Assembly (NCBI GenBank): GCA_029213075.1
Contig: JARGPO010000044.1
Location: 1-50,000, forward strand
Source of the DNA: Legionellaceae bacterium
GTDB taxonomy: Bacteria > Pseudomonadota > Gammaproteobacteria > Legionellales > Legionellaceae
Reading direction: 5' to 3'
Length of the DNA stretch: 50,000 nucleotides
Position 1 is the stretch's first letter, and the number at the start of each line of letters is the position of its first letter. A program made the position numbers and the translations under genes. Positions 45,629 through 50,000 of this stretch are shown in pieces. The notes below the pieces were generated by a model, which did no database searches, was not told where the DNA came from, and worked only from the letters and a program-made list of their open reading frames with translations.

Positions 45629-45973
45629 ATGGAAAAAGATCTTTCGAAATGTATGGCATTAATTGCAACACGTATGAATGCAAAATTTTATTTAAATGAT
45701 CGCTTTGTAAGCTATGAAGAGGTATTTGCAGTAACAGGATTACTGCCAGCGATTGCTAGAAGAGCAGACCAGCTTTGTTCCTTGTGTCTTGGATATGGTC
45801 TTGGCGTTACGTTTAATGACGCAGAAGGCGCGCTCCTAGGAACTCAAGCCGTGTTTGATGAAGTAACTCCAACCACACTCCGATTATTGTGTATGACAGA
45901 TGTAGTCAACGAATTAATTCAAGGCGGACCAAGTAAAGACTATACTCCACTAGACGAACTAATGTATGATTAG
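45629..45973 (+). CDS. icmS: Dot/Icm chaperone IcmS
   Basis: 114 residues, full length. The acidic chaperone pairs with IcmW and docks effectors on the DotL/DotM coupling complex in the cytoplasm. Strongly conserved blocks: FYLNDRFVSYEEVF, TGLLPAIARRADQLCSLCLGYGLG, LLCMTDVVNELIQGG and YTPLDELMYD at the end. Directly abuts icmT (no gap), as in Legionella. Followed by a 24-base hairpin and the divergent FIR-type gene. Confidence 0.95.
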   Translation: MEKDLSKCMALIATRMNAKFYLNDRFVSYEEVFAVTGLLPAIARRADQLCSLCLGYGLGVTFNDAEGALLGTQAVFDEVTPTTLRLLCMTDVVNELIQGGPSKDYTPLDELMYD

Positions 45974-45975
45974 CC

Positions 45976-46000
45976 CCTTATTATTGTCCTAAAAATAAGG
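45976..46000 (+). promoter_or_regulatory. Hairpin after icmS
   Basis: CCTTATT (45976-45982) and AATAAGG (45994-46000) can form a 7-bp stem, 2 bases after the icmS stop codon. There is no T-run, so termination would be weak; it may act as a processing or stability element between icmTS and the next unit. Confidence 0.4.
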
Positions 46001-46033
46001 CACATTGTAGTAATAGAGAAATAAATATTGGCT

Positions 46034-46067
46034 TTTAAGATTTTCTTAAGCCAATTTCTGCTACAAT
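46034..46067 (+). promoter_or_regulatory. PmrA-type direct repeat and promoter before the FIR-type gene
   Basis: TTTAAG (46034-46039) and CTTAAG (46045-46050) are separated by 5 bases, matching the PmrA consensus YTTAAK-N5-YTTAAK. TACAAT (46062-46067) is placed as a -10 element about 34 bases before the start codon. The same DNA also forms an imperfect inverted repeat, TTGGCTTTTAAGA with TCTTAAGCCAA, so a hairpin role is the alternative. PmrA controls Dot/Icm genes in Coxiella and Legionella, which makes the reading attractive. Confidence 0.45.
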
Positions 46068-46100
46068 ATATACACTAGCTGTTAAATTTGGAGTAAGCTA

Positions 46101-46460
46101 ATGGCGTCACTTGATAGTAAAAAGGTTAGAATTGATCTTAGTTTAGAGGAAAAAGTTACCGAACTGGAAAGAATGAAAACTAATGCTGAGAAGTTAATGA
46201 GCATGGGAACACCAAATGCAAAACTTAAATATGTTGTCTCATCACTTCAATATGCAATTGATGTTGGTCATGGGAAAAATGCTCAGATGCCACAAGAAAT
46301 GAGAGAGGATGTAGTTAAATCCGCTAAGAATCTAACTAATAGCGCAATGTCTTTTCATAGTCAATTTAATAAGTTTGCGGCAATTAGGGAAAAAGCGTCT
46401 AAAGATGTTTCTGAAGATCAACAAGAAAAAAGTGATCAATCAACTAATTATAGTAAGTAA
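46101..46460 (+). CDS. Candidate IcmR-equivalent (FIR-class) chaperone of IcmQ
   Basis: 119 residues that I cannot match to a named sequence. It lies between icmS and icmQ, exactly where Legionella has icmR (about 120 residues) and where other Legionellales have unrelated-looking functional equivalents (FIR genes). The protein is almost wholly helical and charged: LSLEEKVTELERMKTNAEKLMS (about 13-34), a central helical part with LKYVVSSLQYAID, then EDVVKSAKNLTNSAMSFHSQF and a polar, acidic C-terminal tail (SEDQQEKSDQSTNYSK). FIR proteins bind IcmQ's N-terminal part and keep it soluble. It has a GGAG site 7 bases upstream and its own leader. The call rests on position, length and composition. 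Confidence 0.7.
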   Translation: MASLDSKKVRIDLSLEEKVTELERMKTNAEKLMSMGTPNAKLKYVVSSLQYAIDVGHGKNAQMPQEMREDVVKSAKNLTNSAMSFHSQFNKFAAIREKASKDVSEDQQEKSDQSTNYSK

Positions 46461-46516
46461 ATAATTTGATTGAATGATTTTAGTGGATATGAATTTCTTA
46501 ATAAAGAACTGCCGGT

Positions 46517-47095
46517 ATGGATGAGAAAATAAAAAAAACAGCAAAGGATTTTGTATCCGCCCTTGATAAAGCTATAGCAAGTGGTTCATGGGATGAAACT
46601 AATTTTGTACTTATTTTGGGTAAAAAATTAAGAGCCATGCGTGATGATGTAGCTCAGCAAGTTCAGCAATCTGAAGGTGACTCAGAATTAAACTCTGGGT
46701 ACTTAGCTCGTCAGTTAGCGATGAAAGAGTCTCATGTTGAGGTTTTTGTTAGTCTTTTTTCTATCGAAGGTGTAAAACTTCAGTCTTGGGAACAAATAGT
46801 TATAAATTTGCGAAGGCATATGGTTTCAAGGCCTGTATATGCAACAGAAGAAGAAATTATTTCCATCATTAAAACTAAAGAAAAGAAGATTAACGAAGCT
46901 TATGTTTCTATCTTTGTGAAAGAGGAAGATATTCTTAAGATTCGATCTGATAAAGTCCCGGTAGATAAACTAGGCCAGAAAATGATGGTTTTAAAAGATG
47001 ATGCTATTGCTTTGGAAAACATCAATCGTTTTGTTCATCTTTCAGGAGAGTATCGATATTCTAGAGGACGTCTACTTAAAACTAGCGCAGCTTAA
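46517..47095 (+). CDS. icmQ: Dot/Icm protein IcmQ
   Basis: 192 residues, close to Legionella IcmQ (191). The N-terminal helical part (about 1-60) is where IcmR or FIR proteins bind; it includes SALDKAIASGSWDETNF and LGKKLRAMRDDV. The rest is well conserved: FVSLFSIEGVKLQSWEQIV, MVSRPVYATEEEI, KINEAYVSIFV, DKLGQKMMVLKD and NRFVHLSGEYRYSRGRL. The C-terminal domain of Legionella IcmQ binds NAD. It follows the FIR-type gene by 56 bases and is probably cotranscribed. icmP, which follows icmQ in Legionella, is absent; 483 non-coding bases follow instead. Confidence 0.92.
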   Translation: MDEKIKKTAKDFVSALDKAIASGSWDETNFVLILGKKLRAMRDDVAQQVQQSEGDSELNSGYLARQLAMKESHVEVFVSLFSIEGVKLQSWEQIVINLRRHMVSRPVYATEEEIISIIKTKEKKINEAYVSIFVKEEDILKIRSDKVPVDKLGQKMMVLKDDAIALENINRFVHLSGEYRYSRGRLLKTSAA

Positions 47096-47578
47096 TATCT
47101 GTATATTTTCAACTATAAATACCTAGATGGCAAACGGATATGTGTGCTAGAGGCAAATTTTAGACATCCTTGCAAACAAAGTTAGTCAACCCATTTAGGA
47201 CTTCAATCGCAACATCTGAATAGATTATTTTCGCTAACGCTAGCAAAAAAATTTACTTTCTTCTTGAAACAACAATTTGATTTATGCGCTTGACCTGTCA
47301 ATACTAATCTTTATTAAATCTATATAATTTTAAACTAAGGCCCTATTTTAATCTCTGCTGTTGCAATAGAGTTAGTATTTATTGCTTTTAAAAGGAGACT
47401 CATATTTTAATGAGCGTTCTTACTTTAATAGACATTATTAGTTTTTTCTAGGATAATCTTAAATTAAAATGGTGAACTCAAGCTTGCTCCTTGTTTATGG
47501 AGTCAATTGCACTACAGCATCTAGTTTGCTCTAACCATTTAGTTGGTCGTTTTTCTACGTCAAATCTGAGGATTGCTA
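47096..47578. other. Long non-coding gap after icmQ
   Basis: 483 bases with no convincing gene on either strand, no tRNA and no copy of the window's repeats. It has short T-rich and A-rich tracts and an AAAGGAG followed by only a 13-codon frame. It is the point where icmP would be expected, so it may be the scar of a rearrangement or the end of a deleted segment. It must also hold the promoter of the CorC-type gene. Confidence 0.5.
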
Positions 47579-48841
47579 GTGCATCTATCTTTATCAGTAT
47601 TATTTTTTATTATAATTATTTTAGTACTCATCTCAGCTTTTTTTTCCTCAGCTGAAATAGGAGTTATGTCTTTAAATAGATATCGACTACGCCACCTAGT
47701 TAAGCAAAACCATAAAGCGGCTATTCGAGTAAACCAAATGCTTGCACATCCGGATCGCCTCTTAAGTGTGGTATTAATTGGTAATACCTTATGTAATATT
47801 GTTGCAGCTATGGCTGCAACCCTAATAGGACAAAAGTTATATGGAGAAACCGGGGTATTAATTGCAACGATTGTCTTAACGCTCGTAGTTTTGATCTTCT
47901 CTGAAATGACCCCTAAAACTTTTGCGGCTCTGTTTCCGCAAAAAGTAGCATTTTTATCTTCAATGCCCTTATATTTTTTGCAAAAAATACTATCTCCTTT
48001 TGTTACAACGATTACTTGGGTTGCGAACCTAATTTTAAAAATATGCGGAATCTCTATTGATAAAGCACAAAAAGACGCCTTATCTGGAGAAGAGCTTAGA
48101 TCGGTTGTACACGAAGCCGGAAGCTTGATGCCTATTGAGCATAAAGGAATGTTAATTAGCCTTCTAGATCTTGAGCAAGCTAGTGTTGAAGATATCATGG
48201 TACCTAAGTCAGATATCATTGGCATTAATTTAGAACAATCATGGCATAAAATTCTAGAACAACTTGAAACTATACAGCATACAAGAATTCCTTTGTACCG
48301 AGATAGTATTGAAAATTTAGTTGGCATGGTTCATATCAGAAAAGTTTTAAATCTGGTATTGGAAGATCAGTTAGACATGACTACGTTATTAAAAATTTCT
48401 GAGACACCATATTATATTCCTGAAGCTACGCCATTGAACGTTCAAATTCTACACTTTCAAAATATGAAACGCCGTAGCTGTTTTGTCGTAAATGAATATG
48501 GAGATTTACAAGGTTTGGCGACAATGGAAGATATTCTTGAGGAAATAGTAGGTGAATTTACAACCGATATTGCAGATCTTAGCCAAGATATAATATTTGA
48601 AAAAGATCAAACATTTATTGTTGATGGTGGCATTACTCTGCGAAACTTAAATAGGTTGTTGAGTTGGCAATTACCTTTAATTGGTCCCAGAACTTTAAGT
48701 GGTCTTATAATTGAATTTTTAGGTTATATACCTCCCGCTGACTGTTGTTTAAAGTTAGAAAACTATCAAATAGAAATATTGAAGGTTGCTGATAATACGA
48801 TTAAGAGCGTACGTATTACTAAGAATTTAAAGCAAAGATAG
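47579..48841 (+). CDS. CNNM/CBS/CorC-domain membrane protein (HlyC/CorC family, YfjD-like)
   Basis: 420 residues from the GTG at 47579, 7 bases after GAGG; a TTG at 47573 is in frame. The N-terminal DUF21/CNNM membrane domain has four hydrophobic segments (about 4-25, 58-80, 87-105, 118-145), with SAFFSSAEIGVMSLN at its start. Two CBS domains follow (EDIMVPKSDIIGI and SCFVVNEYGDLQGL, about 195-325), then a C-terminal CorC_HlyC domain. The family is linked to Mg/Co transport or efflux and is not a hemolysin in most cases. Not part of the Dot/Icm unit. Confidence 0.9.
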   Translation: MHLSLSVLFFIIIILVLISAFFSSAEIGVMSLNRYRLRHLVKQNHKAAIRVNQMLAHPDRLLSVVLIGNTLCNIVAAMAATLIGQKLYGETGVLIATIVLTLVVLIFSEMTPKTFAALFPQKVAFLSSMPLYFLQKILSPFVTTITWVANLILKICGISIDKAQKDALSGEELRSVVHEAGSLMPIEHKGMLISLLDLEQASVEDIMVPKSDIIGINLEQSWHKILEQLETIQHTRIPLYRDSIENLVGMVHIRKVLNLVLEDQLDMTTLLKISETPYYIPEATPLNVQILHFQNMKRRSCFVVNEYGDLQGLATMEDILEEIVGEFTTDIADLSQDIIFEKDQTFIVDGGITLRNLNRLLSWQLPLIGPRTLSGLIIEFLGYIPPADCCLKLENYQIEILKVADNTIKSVRITKNLKQR

Positions 48842-49142
48842 AGCTAAAGCTATTTCTTTATGCAAGAAATCTAAGCGTGCTGACAATTGCTCTCCAGACT
48901 ATTAGCTACTCAGCTATATTTTTACCTATAGATTTACGGATTTTAGTGTGGTTTAAACTCATACCTACGCTACACGGTTTATTCTGCTGGTTTAGAAAAA
49001 CATGATTAGGTAAACTAAATAGTTGATGTTGTAAAGTATATTCAATAAAGCAACCTCCTACTTACACCACAAACTCTATAGTACATACCCTTTGTGATAA
49101 TAACTATTGTGGTTTAGATGAGGATTCTTAGTTAACAAAAAA
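48842..49142. other. Gene-free region between convergent genes
   Basis: 301 bases between the CorC-type gene and the end of recR. ACCACAA and TTGTGGT around 49066-49120 can pair over a loop of roughly 37 bases, but no T-run terminator is obvious. No coding signal, RNA gene or copy of the dispersed repeats was seen. Confidence 0.5.
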
Positions 49143-49763
49143 TTACACTAGTTCTCTTAGAGTTTCTCTATTTTTTAAAGCGCTACTGATAGTATTGCTA
49201 TCTAGAAAGGTTAGCTCACCTCCGGAAGGTATTCCATGAGCAAGCTGGCTAATTTGTACAGAATGTCCTTTAAGCATTTCTTTAATAAAATGCACTGTTG
49301 TTTGGCCTTCTATAGTTGGAGTTAATGCAAGTATTACTTCTTGAATGTTCGTATTTCCAATATGCTTTAGTAGAATATCCAAGCCAATATCCTCAGGACC
49401 AATCCCGTCTAGAGGAGATATTCTGCCCATTAGCACATAGTATCTACCTTTAAATGCATTACTTTGTTCAATAGCAATAACGTCTGTTGGTCCTTCGACA
49501 ATGCAAATTTTAGTTTTGTCTCTTTTTTCGTCACTGCAAGTTTTACAGATAGACTCATTTGTATAGTTATTACAAATTTGACAGTGCTTTATTTTTGTCA
49601 TTGCTTCTTCTAAGCACGCAGCCAAATGAAGACCGCGCGAACGCTGGTGTTGCAATAAATGAAACACCATGCGTTGCGCTGACTTAGGACCTATTCCGGG
49701 AAGACAGCGAAGAGCGTCTACCAAGTAAGCTAGTGCATCCATAGATATATTATTCGTTATCAC
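49143..49763 (-). CDS. recR: Recombination protein RecR
   Basis: Part of the RecFOR pathway that loads RecA on gapped DNA. 206 residues from a GTG at 49763; an ATG at 49742 would give 199 residues, and neither has a clear ribosome binding site. Helix-hairpin-helix [13 protein letters not shown], the zinc finger [16 protein letters not shown], and the Toprim domain with [12 protein letters not shown] and [17 protein letters not shown] are all seen. It overlaps the end of ybaB by 14 bases with the longer start, the conserved ybaB-recR pairing. Confidence 0.96.
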   Translation of the reverse strand: MITNNISMDALAYLVDALRCLPGIGPKSAQRMVFHLLQHQRSRGLHLAACLEEAMTKIKHCQICNNYTNESICKTCSDEKRDKTKICIVEGPTDVIAIEQSNAFKGRYYVLMGRISPLDGIGPEDIGLDILLKHIGNTNIQEVILALTPTIEGQTTVHFIKEMLKGHSVQISQLAHGIPSGGELTFLDSNTISSALKNRETLRELV

Positions 49764-50000
49764 CTTCTTTCATGAAGTCAGTCGGTATATTTAGACCAGC
49801 TGTTAATTGATTGATTTTATCTTTAGATACTTTCTCAACCTGACGAACAGCGTCGTTAACTGCAGCTGCAACTAGATCTTCTAGCATTTCAACTTCTTCA
49901 TTTAGAAGTGATTGAGATATAGTAACTTTAGAAACATCATGTCTACCATTCATTTTTATGCGAATCATTCCGCCACCTGACTTACCTTCAACTGATAGTT
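49750..50000 (-). CDS. ybaB: Nucleoid-associated protein YbaB/EbfC (5' end outside the window)
   Basis: Partial gene: the N-terminal part lies beyond the window. Visible from the [18 protein letters not shown] strand through [32 protein letters not shown] to the end. This is the conserved middle and C-terminal part of the small DNA-binding dimer. The downstream order ybaB-recR, usually preceded by dnaX, is conserved. The in-frame ATG at 49968 is internal, not the true start. Confidence 0.93.
   Translation of the reverse strand, partial: LSVEGKSGGGMIRIKMNGRHDVSKVTISQSLLNEEVEMLEDLVAAAVNDAVRQVEKVSKDKINQLTAGLNIPTDFMKEGDNE

Noticed and set aside
47560..48327. A 255-codon open frame on the minus strand inside the CorC-type gene
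   Set aside because: It is antisense to a gene with clear CNNM, CBS and CorC domains, and its translation has no family features.

Overview
The window is a low-GC (clearly AT-rich) stretch of a gammaproteobacterial chromosome. Three things point to the order Legionellales, most likely a Legionella relative: a Dot/Icm type IVB secretion cluster (icmT, icmS, a variable gene, icmQ) near the right end; housekeeping blocks in a gammaproteobacterial order (lepA-lepB-rnc, gyrA-serC-aroA-cmk-rpsA, grpE-dnaK-dnaJ, metK-ahcY, yqgE-ruvX-pyrB, ybaB-recR); and GyrA with Thr83. The genus assignment is an inference from gene content; no database search was possible.

Layout. 1-3,522: a truncated palindromic repeat, then lepA-lepB-rnc on the minus strand. 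3,643-4,330: an orphan coiled-coil/membrane protein that could be a secreted effector. 4,530-12,083: gyrA-serC-aroA-cmk with overlapping ends, then rpsA with a structured leader and a strong stem-loop behind it. 12,190-14,882: lapA-lapB-pyrF and a HolD-like gene. 15,070-17,351: hslO, a frameshifted pseudogene, an orphan FimT/GspH pseudopilin and a cold-shock gene. 17,447-25,014: grpE and dnaK, each behind a textbook sigma-32 promoter, then dnaJ, carA (without carB), metK and ahcY. 25,015-26,307 is a repeat-rich accessory stretch: two unrelated palindromic elements, a small cysteine-rich secreted protein and a 20-bp tandem array. 26,308-30,779: a Rap1a/Tai-like periplasmic protein, then cytochrome oxidase assembly (DUF2909, SURF1, a thioredoxin-like anchor, ctaA, ctaB, SCO1). 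30,895-37,612: a second small membrane protein, an XRE regulator, hemH-hutI-hutH facing hutG across an operator-like inverted repeat, and an outer-membrane barrel. 37,768-45,078: a second cold-shock gene, a large MscS-type channel, yqgE-ruvX-pyrB, comM, ubiK and a 5-formyl-THF cyclo-ligase. 45,177-47,095: a palindromic MITE-like element directly in front of the Dot/Icm genes. 47,579-50,000: a CorC/YfjD-type protein and recR-ybaB.

The most interesting region is 45,177-47,095. IcmS and IcmQ are very well conserved, but the 119-residue gene between them is not recognisable. By position, size and helical composition it should be the IcmR-equivalent chaperone of IcmQ (the FIR class). It has its own leader, which contains a PmrA-type direct repeat that can also fold as a hairpin. 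The rest of the cluster (icmP onward) does not follow. A 160-bp TA-flanked palindrome sits 31 bp upstream of icmT; a second full copy lies 20 bp upstream of the cysteine-rich secreted protein, a truncated copy sits at the 3' end of rnc, and a solo terminus lies before gyrA.

Usual partners that are absent next to their genes are era (after rnc), ihfB (after rpsA), carB (after carA), hutU, the cox structural genes, and icmP (after icmQ). This suggests a rearranged genome.
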